64,000 nucleotides of DNA from VBAS01 sp963773465 (GTDB lineage: Bacteria; Bacteroidota; Bacteroidia; Chitinophagales; Chitinophagaceae), in the NCBI GenBank assembly GCA_963773465.1, contig CAVZBF010000004.1, forward strand, positions 1,364,001-1,428,000, in the 5' to 3' direction. Of the stretch, positions 8,603-16,571 are shown one piece after another (the first letter of the stretch is position 1; each line of letters opens with the position of its first letter). Made by a program: the position numbers and the translations under genes. The notes under the pieces were generated by a model that was given only the letters and a program-made list of their open reading frames with translations, was not told where the DNA came from and did no database searches.

Positions 8603-9563
8603 TTATGCAGCTTCCTGTTTCAGTTTCCTTTTCTCAGCATAAGCCGCTGCCGCTTCTCTCACCCACTCACCATCTTCCCATGCTTTTTTTCTTGCATCTA
8701 ATCTTTCTTTATTACAAGGGCCATTTCCTTTTACCACATTCCAGAATTCATCCCAGTTGATTTCTCCAAAATCATAATGTTTTTTTTCTTCATTCCATTT
8801 TAATCATCATCAGGCAATTTCATTCCTAAAACTTTTACCTGTTCAGCACACATATCAACAAAATTTTGCCGCAGTTCATCATTTGTTTTTCTTTTGATCT
8901 TCCATTTCATGCTTTGATCACTGTTGGTGCTTTCACTGTCATTCGGGCCAAACATCATCAGTGATGGCCACCACCAGCGATTGATTGCATCCTGGCACAT
9001 TGCTTTTTGTTCATCAGTTCCTTTGCTTAACACCAATAAAATTTCAAAACCCTGGCGTTGATGAAAACTTTCTTCTTTACAAATCCTGACCATCGCTCTT
9101 GCATAAGGACCATAAGAAGTACTGGTCAAGCATTACCTGGTTTAATATCGCAGCACCATCTACCAGCCAGCCGATGGCGCCCATATCTGCCCAGGTCAAT
9201 GTGGGATAATTAAAGATGGAAGAATATTTTGCTTTACCGCTATGAAGGTCATTGATCATTTCTTCTCGTGTAATGCCTAAGGTTTCAGCAGCAGAATATA
9301 AATACAAACCATGACCGGCTTCATCCTGTACTTTGGCAATAAGAATCGCTTTTCTTTTTAAAGAAGGAGCTCTTGTGATCCAGTTTCCTTCCGGCAACAT
9401 GCCAACAATTTCACTATGTGCATGCTGACTGATCTGCCTGATATTCGTTTTTCGGTAAGCATCCGGCATCCAGTCCTTGGGTTCAATCTTAATTTCGTTA
9501 TCTATTTTATCCTGGAAAATTTTTTCTCCGAAGGATCCTTTTGACGAGATCCTGTTCAGACAT
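8603..9563 (-). CDS. paaA: PaaA catalytic subunit of phenylacetyl-CoA epoxidase, three frameshifts
   Basis: Di-iron monooxygenase subunit that epoxidises the phenylacetyl-CoA ring. Motifs: IEPKDWMPDAYRKT, SQHAHSEIVGMLPEGNWIT, KVQDEAGHGLYLYSA (EAGH iron ligands), RICKEESFHQRQG (EESFH iron ligands), and the C-terminus HYDFGEINWDEFWNVVKGNG. The gene is in pieces. MSEQDLVK (ATG at 9563) must shift near 9540 to reach FGEKIFQDKIDNEIK. A second shift lies near 9120 (before TSYGPYARAMVRIC). A third, a missing T, lies near 8803 after LPDDD. The pieces together equal a full-length PaaA, so errors or very recent decay are more likely than an old pseudogene. Confidence 0.8.
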
Positions 9564-9624
9564 TTCGTTAGAAATTTAGAAGCAAATCTAGCGAAAACCA
9601 ACGGGTGTTAGTATATGATTCTTG

Positions 9625-10709
9625 TCATTTAATATCAAAATCAACCACTACTTTTTCAGTTTTAGGATGGACTTTGACAGGTAAGAATATAACCTTGTTC
9701 AATTTCTTCATGTTCCAATCCCCAATGAACATCCATTTCCACTTCGCCTTCCAAAAGTTTGGCTTTGCAGGTGCAGCACATTCCGCCTTTGCAGGCAAAA
9801 GGAAGATCGGCGCCTTGTTTTAATGCGGCATCAAGTATGGTTGTATCACTATTGAGTGAAAGATCAAAATCAAAACTTCTGCCATCTAATTTAACAGTGA
9901 TCTTACTTGACGGACCTTCGTTAACTCCCGGCTCCTGACTCCTGACTCCTGACTTTTTCTTCTGCCCCGAAGTAGTAAATAACTCAAAATGAATTTTCTT
10001 CTCACTGATATCTTTTTGTTCTAAGAAATTTTTTACACAAAAGATCATTTCTTCCGGGCCGCAGATAAATATTTCATCCATTTTTTTATAATCAATCAGC
10101 TTTTCTAATTCTGTCAAGCTTACCAATATCGATCCTGCCAAAATTTATTTGACTATCCGTTTTTTCACGGCTAAGAATATTGATGAGATTGAACCGGTCA
10201 ATGAATTTATTTTTTAATCCTTCCAGTTCTTCAAAAAAAATAATAGAGCTCCGGCTGCGATTACCATACACTAAAGTAAAAGTGCTGTTTGGCTCTGTTC
10301 TTAGTGTCGTTTTAATAATAGAAATAACAGGTGTAATGCCACTGCCGGCTGCAAATGCCAGGTAATTTTTTTTATTTGCAGGATCCAGTTCGGTGTAAAA
10401 TTTTCCAACAGGCTCCATTACTTCCAGCACATCTCCTTCTTTTAAATTTTCATTTGCAAAAGTCGAGAATGATCCTCCCTCAACTTTTTTAATCGCTACT
10501 CTCCATTTATTATCCAGCGGTGAGCTGCATAACGAATATGTTCTTCGTACTTCTTCATCATTCAGCATTGTTCGCATGGTAAGACTTTGCCCTTGCTTAA
10601 ATTGGAAGACTTCCGCTAATTTTTCCGGGACTTCAAACTCAACCGAGACACACTGATCTGTTTCCTTATTTATTTTTTTTATCCGTAACGGGTGAAAATG
10701 AATGGACAT
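9625..10709 (-). CDS. paaE: PaaE reductase of phenylacetyl-CoA epoxidase, two frameshifts
   Basis: Ferredoxin-NADP reductase-type electron donor for PaaABC. The FAD-binding domain has EEVRRTYSLCSSP; the nucleotide-binding part has AFAAGSGITPVISII and LVYGNRS, then IFICGPEEMI. A 2Fe-2S ferredoxin domain ends the protein with four Cys (CKGGMCCTCKAKLLEGEV). The frame breaks near 10115 (after FGRIDIGK) and near 9663, where one extra C hides the normal end QSHPKTEKVVVDFDIK (stop at 9625). The linker before the ferredoxin domain contains three copies of a 7-bp repeat (9932-9952). The start is 1 bp from the tetR stop, so both genes share a transcript. Confidence 0.8.
9932..9952. repeat. heptamer CTCCTGA x3 in paaE linker
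   Basis: Three perfect head-to-tail copies of CTCCTGA. Twenty-one bases keep the reading frame, and on the minus strand they encode SGVRSQEPGV in the hinge between the reductase and ferredoxin domains, where length variation is tolerated. Confidence 0.75.
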
Positions 10710-10710
10710 A

Positions 10711-11295
10711 TTATTTTCTCAATCCATCAATCATTATTAAAACCATGTTGTCTTCAAGTTCTTTTGCAGTAATTTTTGCTGTGGAGCGATGCCAGCTTTC
10801 AATACCATTTACCGAATGCAGCATGATAAGAACAACAGTGGGGGCATCGATCTTTTTAATTTCACTTTTTGATATTCCTTCTTCGATGATTGCGGCAAAG
10901 CGCTTACGATAAGTGCGGCGCTGATTATGGAAGTTCGAAAGGTAAGGCTCGTCAAGATGTTTCCATTCACGATCGCAAACGATCACCTCTTCAAAATTTT
11001 CGATCATTTGTTTTATATGAAAACGAAGCAGCGTTTCTATCTTTTTAATAGAACCCTGGCTGGTCGTTTCTATTTCATCCATATACATGGTGAATCGGTT
11101 GGCTACATCAAAACAAATACTTTCCAGCATTTCGTTCTTGGAACGAATATGATTATACAAGCTGGCTGCTTCGATGCCAACTGTCTCGGCAAGGTCACGC
11201 ATTGATGTAGCAGCAAAACCTTTTTCGCGGAACATCTGTGCCGCTTTTTTCAGAATGAATTCTTTCTTGGAAGCTTTTTTTCTTGTTGCTTTCAT
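10711..11295 (-). CDS. TetR family regulator, probable paa regulator
   Basis: TetR-type repressor of 194 aa. The N-terminal helix-turn-helix is FREKGFAATSMRDLAETVG followed by IEAASLYNHIRSKNEML, a textbook TetR DNA-binding domain at about residues 17-63. The C-terminal ligand domain is not recognisable beyond the fold. It lies immediately upstream of paaE in the same direction (1 bp gap) and probably autoregulates the paa operon, with a phenylacetyl-CoA-type inducer expected from other TetR regulators of this pathway (inference). Intact. Confidence 0.85.
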   Translation of the reverse strand: MKATRKKASKKEFILKKAAQMFREKGFAATSMRDLAETVGIEAASLYNHIRSKNEMLESICFDVANRFTMYMDEIETTSQGSIKKIETLLRFHIKQMIENFEEVIVCDREWKHLDEPYLSNFHNQRRTYRKRFAAIIEEGISKSEIKKIDAPTVVLIMLHSVNGIESWHRSTAKITAKELEDNMVLIMIDGLRK

Positions 11296-11377
11296 AATAA
11301 ATCAAAGATAAGTTCAATTAACAAATGTAAGTTTAAAATGTAAACGTAAAAACCATTAGGTTTGCGGCCGTTAAAGT

Positions 11378-11478
11378 CAGTGGGTCAAACAAGTCATAAA
11401 GGTCAAATGGGTCATATGAGTCAGTAACCATTACTAAGATTTTTGACTTGTATGACATATGTGACCTATTTACCCAAT
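11378..11478. repeat. tandem GTCA-containing units with inverted partner
   Basis: Units of about 9 bp beginning GGTCA/AGTCA repeat four to five times at about 11383-11424. After a spacer the inverted units TGAC..GTATGAC..ATGTGACC follow (about 11447-11474). It lies in the 210-bp divergent region between tetR and the PfkB kinase and could form a large cruciform. No clear promoter is visible alongside it. Confidence 0.6.
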
Positions 11479-11505
11479 AAATCTAAATCGTAAATCTAAA
11501 AATCA

Positions 11506-12441
11506 ATGTCTCTTATCGTAGTTGGCTCCATGGCCTTCGATGCAATAGAAACCCCCTTTGGTAAAAGTGATAGGATCGTTGGCGGCGCTGCAACCTATAT
11601 AGCATGGAGTGCTTCCAATTTTACCAGGCCTGTAAAACAAATCTCTGTCGTGGGTGGCGATTTTCCCAAGGAAGAAATGAAAATGCTGGAAGCCCGTGGT
11701 GTAATAATGGAAGCGGTGCAGGTAAAAGAAAATGAGAAATCATTTTTCTGGAGCGGCCGTTATCATCTTGACATGAATACGAGGGATACACTGGAAACTC
11801 AGTTGAATGTGCTCGGAAGTTTCAGACCGGTTGTGCCGGATAGTTACCAGGATTGTGAGTTCCTGATGCTGGGTAATCTCCTTCCATCGGTTCAGCTATC
11901 AGTGATCAATCAGTTAAAGAATAAGCCAAAATTGGTGGTGCTGGATACAATGAATTTCTGGATGGACAGTGCAATGGCTGATCTTGAAAAAGTTTTGAAA
12001 AAAATAGATGTGTTGCTGGTGAATGATGCAGAGGCAAGACAACTTAGCGGTCAATATTCACTGGTGAGTGCTGCCAGGGCCATCATGGAAATGGGTCCAA
12101 AATTTTTGATAATAAAAAAAGGAGAGCATGGTGCTTTATTGTTTAACGAGGATCAAGTCTTTTTTGCACCGGCCCTTCCGCTTGAAGTTGTGTTTGATCC
12201 AACCGGCGCCGGGGATACTTTTGCCGGTGGCTTTATCGGTCATATTGCCCGTACAAAAGATATCAGTTTTGAAAATATGAAGTCGGCAATCATTATCGGC
12301 AGCGCAATGGCAAGTTTCTGCGTTGAAAAATTTGGAACGACACGGTTGAAAGAACTGAAAAGAGAAGATATTGATGATCGCGTTCGAAGATTCCAGGACC
12401 TGACAAAGTTCGATATCCAAATTACGAGTCCTGAAGAGTGA
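11506..12441 (+). CDS. PfkB family carbohydrate/nucleoside kinase
   Basis: Ribokinase-fold kinase of 311 aa. The N-terminal GG motif (IVGGAATYIAWSAS, about residues 23-36) and the C-terminal signature DPTGAGDTFAGGFIGH (about 229-244), whose last Asp is the catalytic base, are both present. The lid region is short, as in adenosine-kinase or inosine-guanosine-kinase-like Bacteroidota members, and the substrate is not evident. Single gene with its own upstream region; downstream lies a repeat-rich stretch. Intact. Confidence 0.85.
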   Translation: MSLIVVGSMAFDAIETPFGKSDRIVGGAATYIAWSASNFTRPVKQISVVGGDFPKEEMKMLEARGVIMEAVQVKENEKSFFWSGRYHLDMNTRDTLETQLNVLGSFRPVVPDSYQDCEFLMLGNLLPSVQLSVINQLKNKPKLVVLDTMNFWMDSAMADLEKVLKKIDVLLVNDAEARQLSGQYSLVSAARAIMEMGPKFLIIKKGEHGALLFNEDQVFFAPALPLEVVFDPTGAGDTFAGGFIGHIARTKDISFENMKSAIIIGSAMASFCVEKFGTTRLKELKREDIDDRVRRFQDLTKFDIQITSPEE

Positions 12442-12474
12442 TTTTATTTTAACTTATTTATCCGGTCAGCCTGT

Positions 12475-12510
12475 CCCGAAATTATTGGGAAAGCAATCTC
12501 CTCAATGATT
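12475..12510. repeat. GAGGAGATTGCTT-type repeat fragment
   Basis: Read on the minus strand this contains GAGGAGATTGCTTTCC followed by a C/G-rich half-palindrome. It matches the start of the repeat just after the GIY-YIG gene (16503) and the one at 61885, and lies next to a copy of the AGTAGTA repeat (12534-12572), so the two may form one composite element. Confidence 0.5.
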
Positions 12511-12533
12511 AAGATTTGTATTTACCCAACTTC

Positions 12534-12572
12534 ATTACTACTATTTAGCTTTCGTTGCGTCGCTCCGTTCAG
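12534..12572 (-). repeat. AGTAGTA repeat, copy 1
   Basis: On the minus strand the copy reads GAACGGAGCGACGCAAC, then AGCTAAATAGTAGTA, then ATGAAGTTGGGT. Closely related copies lie at 36761-36803 and 61802-61849. It is in the gap between the PfkB kinase and a small secreted protein. Confidence 0.75.
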
Positions 12573-12647
12573 GGTTCGGTAATTCTGTTCATCATCTTGC
12601 TAAAGGTTGCTCTTTCAAGAAAAAGTTTATTTAAATGCAGAAGTGTA

Positions 12648-13007
12648 TTATTTCTTTTTCTTAAGTAAATAATGATAAACATTTTGATTTGATACAATAA
12701 CTGCATACGCCTGAACAAACTCATATCCGTTTGTTGTCATAAAGTTTAAAGCATCAATCATCGAATTGAATATCATGTTCTTTCCATTAACATCTTTTAT
12801 TCTTGTGTCTTTATCGGAGCTAAAAAGTTTATTCTCTTGGCCAAAATCTATTTCAACTGTAAGTTTAGAACTTAGAACCCTGGAGGTTCCAACAATCTCA
12901 ACGTAATTAACATCTATGTCTTTTAATGGAATGTCGTTGACAGTTTGTGATTGCGCACCAATTATAAAAAATACAGACATGCCGAGCATGGATAATAGCT
13001 TTTTCAT
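12648..13007 (-). CDS. small secreted hypothetical protein
   Basis: A 119-aa protein with a signal peptide (MKKLLSMLGMSVFFIIGAQS, cleavage likely after QS). The mature part is predicted mixed alpha/beta: IPLKDIDVNYVEIVGTSR, then KLTVEIDFGQEN and a C-terminal half ending NGYEFVQAYAVIVSNQNVYH with a Lys-rich tail. I do not recognise a named family, though the short pattern NGYEFVQAY recurs in other small exported Bacteroidota proteins. It sits 29 bp after the lamin-tail gene's stop and may share its transcript. Confidence 0.65.
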   Translation of the reverse strand: MKKLLSMLGMSVFFIIGAQSQTVNDIPLKDIDVNYVEIVGTSRVLSSKLTVEIDFGQENKLFSSDKDTRIKDVNGKNMIFNSMIDALNFMTTNGYEFVQAYAVIVSNQNVYHYLLKKKK

Positions 13008-13036
13008 TTTGAGGAGTTTTAATGAATTTAAATAAT

Positions 13037-14746
13037 TTAGTTCAGCTTCCTTGCCAGTACTATTACATTCTTAAACACTTCTTTCTTCCCATTGAGATTA
13101 AAAATTTCCGTAAATAAAATATAAGTGCCTACAGGCAATTTACTTCGCTTATCATCCAGCCCATCCCAGGTCCAATAACCTTGGAGACCAAGCGTTCCAT
13201 TTCTTACCAGGTTGCGGACAGGCCGTCCGTTTGCATCATAAATAGTGATGTTAGCAATATAACCGGGGTCTGTTGTCCTGTATTGAACGGTCGCAATATC
13301 ATCACGGCCATCGTTATCGGGAGAAAAAACTTTTGGAGTTACTTCTACAGTGGCATCAATGCTTTGTAATAATTTATACTGTGAGTTTTTATAAGTCGGC
13401 GTTCCGTAGCCGGCAGTTGATGCCGCCGAATGCCAGTTATCCGCATTTTGTGATGCAGCATCCGGATCAATTCTTTCAAGCGATACACCATCGGGATTAT
13501 CAAGCAATGCAAATTGCCAGTCATCTTTATATTTTACTTCATCAACAACTGCGCCCTGGAAATTCAAGAGTATCACATCTCCTTCATCATCGGGAAACGA
13601 TGGCAATGAGGAAACAACAAACACCGCATCGGGATTTTGTACCATATAATCCAATGAAAGATTGACCGCATCTTCCGTTACTACAATATAATCTCCGGGA
13701 AAAATATAATAAGGAATAGAAGAAAGTAATCTTGTTGAACTAATAACCCCACTACTGTTGCGGTTAGCAACATACAGCTTGCTTGCGTCAAAAATTTTAT
13801 TACTGCGATTATAAAACTCTGCATAATCGCTGCCACCGCTTTTAGGGTTAAATAAAATTTCGTTGATCACCATTTCCATTGCAGCAGCATCAACGGGCAA
13901 CCCAACCTTTGCTTTGTTTCTTGTACCAATTGCATTGTTCCTGCAATCAGTTACATTATTTACCGTGATAGTATAAACAGTATTAGCTTGCATGGCTGTG
14001 TTCAATCTCAACTGAACTCTGTCAAACAAAGGGGAAATTGACGTAGCGGTTTGTATGCTTAATCCGCCATCGATAGAATAATTAGCAAGCGTCGCACCCT
14101 TTAAGCTATCTACCGGTTCATCAAATACAATAACAATATTTAAATTATCAATTGCATATGCATTTTTAATTGATGGACCTCCCTGGTCATTATTGACCGC
14201 ATCGACAGAATTTTTTATTCCCGGACTTCCGCCTCTTACATCTGTACTGGCTTTCCAATTGCTAATACCTGCGCACGGATTTTTTGTGTCGATCATTTCC
14301 AATGTCCATCCGCCATCAATCTTTACTGCATTCTGATACCAGGATAACGAATAACTGACCGCATGAATAGTTAAACCCGTATTGCTTCTTAAAAATAACT
14401 GGTCGCCATCATTATCAAGCGAAGGAAAACTTGTTACTGAAATTACTCTTCCATAAACCTGCATGGCAGCAACTGCGCTGCCGGTACAAACAATTACAAA
14501 ACTATCAGGCTGCAACACAAAGTTGGGCATCGGGCCGCTTTGCCCGGTAGCATCACCAATTCTCCAGTTTTGAAGATTTACCGGGTTCGCGGAAACATTT
14601 TTTAATTCTATCCATTCATTTGATGGTAAGCTAATTTGCGGAGTGGGGTCGGCCATGATCTCATCGATCACAACATCATACCTGTTCTGTGCCAATGAAT
14701 ACAATGGAGCTAACAGCAGGATAAGGAGCAATTTTCTCAAAAGCAT
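13037..14746 (-). CDS. secreted lamin-tail-domain protein with FlgD-like C-terminus
   Basis: Secreted protein of 569 aa. Signal peptide residues 1-19; first lamin-tail domain about 24-145 (VVIDEIMADPTPQISLPSNE, WIELKNVSANPVNLQNW); an Ig-like SbsA/Big-5-type domain about 190-280 (IVFDEPVDSLKGATLANYSI); a second lamin-tail domain about 290-440 (MVINEILFNPKSGGSDYAEF); and a FlgD-type Ig C-terminal domain (VFSPDNDGRDD...WTWDGLDDKRSKLPVGTYIL). Similar Bacteroidota proteins are cell-surface or extracellular and are sometimes linked to T9SS export and nuclease domains; no nuclease is seen here. Intact. Confidence 0.85.
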   Translation of the reverse strand: MLLRKLLLILLLAPLYSLAQNRYDVVIDEIMADPTPQISLPSNEWIELKNVSANPVNLQNWRIGDATGQSGPMPNFVLQPDSFVIVCTGSAVAAMQVYGRVISVTSFPSLDNDGDQLFLRSNTGLTIHAVSYSLSWYQNAVKIDGGWTLEMIDTKNPCAGISNWKASTDVRGGSPGIKNSVDAVNNDQGGPSIKNAYAIDNLNIVIVFDEPVDSLKGATLANYSIDGGLSIQTATSISPLFDRVQLRLNTAMQANTVYTITVNNVTDCRNNAIGTRNKAKVGLPVDAAAMEMVINEILFNPKSGGSDYAEFYNRSNKIFDASKLYVANRNSSGVISSTRLLSSIPYYIFPGDYIVVTEDAVNLSLDYMVQNPDAVFVVSSLPSFPDDEGDVILLNFQGAVVDEVKYKDDWQFALLDNPDGVSLERIDPDAASQNADNWHSAASTAGYGTPTYKNSQYKLLQSIDATVEVTPKVFSPDNDGRDDIATVQYRTTDPGYIANITIYDANGRPVRNLVRNGTLGLQGYWTWDGLDDKRSKLPVGTYILFTEIFNLNGKKEVFKNVIVLARKLN

Positions 14747-14807
14747 TTTTCAAATTAATAAATCCCTCTCAAATAAACGTTAGTAGCATAATTAAATTCA
14801 TTTAATA

Positions 14808-14839
14808 TTTGGGATAAAAAGAATGCAGGCTTATCTTTG
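14808..14839 (+). promoter_or_regulatory. Bacteroidota-type promoter of asd leader
   Basis: TTTG (14808-14811), a 20-nt spacer and TATCTTTG (14832-14839) match the Bacteroidota sigma-ABfr consensus TTTG-N19-21-TAnnTTTG. Transcription would start near 14845, a few bases before the leader peptide ATG at 14849. Confidence 0.75.
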
Positions 14840-14848
14840 TTCTTCATT

Positions 14849-14896
14849 ATGATGAATACCAAACATACAAAACGCACAACAAAACATTCCGCCTGA
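14849..14896 (+). CDS. putative leader peptide of asd (Thr/Lys/Met-rich)
   Basis: A 15-residue reading frame, MMNTKHTKRTTKHSA, too short for normal gene calling. Four Thr, three Lys and two Met codons are concentrated in it. All three are end products of the aspartate pathway in which the downstream enzyme Asd acts. It begins just after a strong promoter. Its stop (14894-14896) abuts the sequence GGAAGGTTT (14897-14905), which is repeated exactly at the 3' arm of a downstream terminator (14951-14959). This is the geometry expected of ribosome-controlled attenuation, as in thr operon leaders. The peptide itself would have no other function. Confidence 0.6.
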   Translation: MMNTKHTKRTTKHSA

Positions 14897-14937
14897 GGAA
14901 GGTTTGCAGCGTATGTATGTGATCATATAAAAGCTTG

Positions 14938-14963
14938 AGGCCTTCCAAATGGAAGGTTTTTTT
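14938..14963 (+). terminator. intrinsic terminator / attenuator before asd
   Basis: CCTTCC (14941-14946), loop AAAT, GGAAGG (14951-14956), then seven T (14957-14963). It stands 30 bp before the asd start and after the leader peptide. The upstream GGAAGG (14897-14902) can pair with the same CCTTCC and so act as antiterminator. Confidence 0.75.
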
Positions 14964-14993
14964 ATTTAAAACAATAAACCAAAAGCAGAAAAA

Positions 14994-16006
14994 ATGAAAG
15001 TTGCAGTAGTAGGCGCCACAGGATTGGTTGGCACCAAAATGTTACAGGTACTTGCAGAAAGAAATTTTCCGGTAACGGAATTAATTCCGGTTGCATCAGA
15101 AAGAAGTGTTGGCAAAGAAGTAGAGTTTAAGGGAAAGAAATATAAAGTAGTCAGTATGACGGATGCTATTGCAGCAAAACCGGCTGTCGCAATTTTTTCT
15201 GCAGGGGGAAGCACTTCACTGGAATGGGCGCCAAAGTTTGCAGAAGCAGGAATCACTGTAATTGATAATTCAACTGCATGGAGAATGGATCCTACAAAGC
15301 CACTGATTGTTCCTGAGATAAATGCTGATATTCTTACTAAGGATGATAAGATCATTGCAAATCCAAATTGTTCAACAATTCAAATGGTAGTAGCATTAAA
15401 CCCTCTGCATAAAAAATATAAAGCAAGCAGGATCGTCGTCAGCACGTATCAAAGTGTAACGGGCACCGGTAAAAAAGCTGTTGATCAAATGATGGGTGAA
15501 AGAGATAAAGCAGTAAAAGGCTTGAATGGCGAATACGAAATGGCATATAAATATCGGATTGACATGAATGTAATTCCGCAAATAGATGTGTTTCTGGAAA
15601 ATGGTTACACAAAAGAAGAAATGAAAATGGTTTATGAAACAAAAAAGATCATGCGTGATGATTCAATTCGTGTGACTGCGACTACAGTACGTATACCTGT
15701 AATGGGTGGTCATAGCGAAGCAGTGAATGTTGAATTTGAAAATGATTATGATCTTGAGCGATGTAAAGTCATTATTGCAATCTTCGCCGGGAGTGGTAGT
15801 TGTGGATGATCCATCGACACAACAATATCCGATGCCAATGGATGCACATGAAAAAGATGAAGTGTTTGTTGGAAGATTTACGACGAGATGAAACACAGCC
15901 AAATACTTTGAACATGTGGGTAGTGAGTGATAATCTGCGAAAAGGCGCTGCAACGAATGCGGTGCAGATTGCAGAGTATTTACTTGCGAAAAATTTATTG
16001 GGCTGA
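14994..16006 (+). CDS. asd: aspartate-semialdehyde dehydrogenase, two frameshifts
   Basis: Reduces aspartyl phosphate to aspartate semialdehyde for Lys/diaminopimelate, Thr and Met. The N-terminus MKVAVVGATGLVGTKMLQVL is the NADP-binding motif; NPNCSTIQMVVAL carries the catalytic Cys; RIPVMGGHSEAVNVEF has the catalytic His. After residue about 253 the frame shifts twice. One extra C near 15753 hides DVKSLLQSSPGVVVVDDPST, and one extra T near 15874 hides the join to RRDETQPNTLNMWVVSDNLR and the end AVQIAEYLLAKNLLG. Since no second asd is visible and the enzyme makes a cell-wall precursor, the shifts are probably sequence errors. Expression is probably controlled by the leader and terminator upstream. 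Confidence 0.85.
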
Positions 16007-16048
16007 TTTGGACGACTATCAATTAAGCACATCCCAATAAATTTTGAC

Positions 16049-16140
16049 GCAAGCCCCCTCAATAAGTTTTATGTTAGTGGCGGGGCTTGCTTCGCCCGGC
16101 GAAAAACTTATATTAAAAAATTTCTGACGGGGCTCGCAAG
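16049..16140. repeat. REP-like hairpin repeat left of GIY-YIG gene
   Basis: Contains GGGGCTTGCTTCGCCCGGC (16082-16100), a 20-bp A/T-rich centre and TTTCTGACGGGGCTCGCAAG (16121-16140), whose ends are inverted repeats of one another. GCAAGCCCC at 16049-16057 can additionally pair with GGGGCTTGC at 16082-16090. A second copy lies at 16503-16568. Confidence 0.75.
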
Positions 16141-16166
16141 AAAAATAAATTCTTTTACTTTTAACC

Positions 16167-16505
16167 ATGCATCAATACGGCTATTTCTACATAATGACCA
16201 ATGCTCATAACACAGTCTTGTATTGTGGCGCAACAACTGATCTATATAAACGAATATTGGAACATAAAAATGGTGTGTTCCAGAACAGTTTTACATTAAT
16301 GTATAATATTGAAAAACTCGTTTATTTTGAATGTTTCAGTATTGCCGGCGATGCTTTTGAAAGGGAGAAGCAAGTAAAAGCTGGATCACGAAAAAAGAAA
16401 ATGGATTTGATCAATAGTATGAACCCTGAATGGAAAGATTTGTTTGAATTATTAAAACAAAATCAGGGAGAAGAGTTAATTCGTATTAAAGAGGCTTTGA
16501 GATAG
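16167..16505 (+). CDS. single-domain GIY-YIG nuclease (UPF0213/YhbQ-like)
   Basis: A 112-aa protein made of one GIY-YIG nuclease domain. The variant GIY..YIG motif is GYFYIM...LYCGATTDLYKRI with the conserved Arg; then EHKNG, the strand YNIEKLVYFE and the metal-binding Glu in AFEREKQVKAGSRKKKMDLI, and the family ending NPEWKDLFE. Such proteins occur in many copies in Bacteroidota; their biological role is unclear, and repair, mobile-element and RNA roles have been proposed. It is flanked by two copies of a REP-like palindromic repeat, the second starting at the stop codon. Confidence 0.85.
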   Translation: MHQYGYFYIMTNAHNTVLYCGATTDLYKRILEHKNGVFQNSFTLMYNIEKLVYFECFSIAGDAFEREKQVKAGSRKKKMDLINSMNPEWKDLFELLKQNQGEELIRIKEALR

Positions 16506-16568
16506 GAGGAGATTGCTTCGCCCCGGCAAAAGAATTTAATTCTGGTAATTTCTGCCGGGGCTCGCAAG
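16503..16568. repeat. REP-like hairpin repeat right of GIY-YIG gene
   Basis: Begins at the stop codon with GGAGGAGATTGCTTCGCCC and ends TTTCTGCCGGGGCTCGCAAG (16549-16568). The two ends form an imperfect inverted repeat. The element matches the 16082-16140 copy at both ends, while the A/T-rich centre differs. Confidence 0.75.
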
Positions 16569-16571
16569 TAA

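Noticed and set aside
3411..10709. Programmed frameshifting as an explanation of the split genes
   Set aside because: The shift sites share no slippery sequence or downstream structure, they occur in many unrelated genes, and most are simple one-base insertions.
7377..10709. The paa epoxidase operon as an old pseudogene cluster
   Set aside because: All conserved motifs and C-termini are kept once single bases are corrected, and unrelated genes including asd have the same kind of defect. Recent decay remains possible.
16049..16568. GIY-YIG gene with flanking repeats as a CRISPR or insertion sequence
   Set aside because: Only two flanking copies with different centres and no spacers; no transposase domain and no target-site duplication visible.
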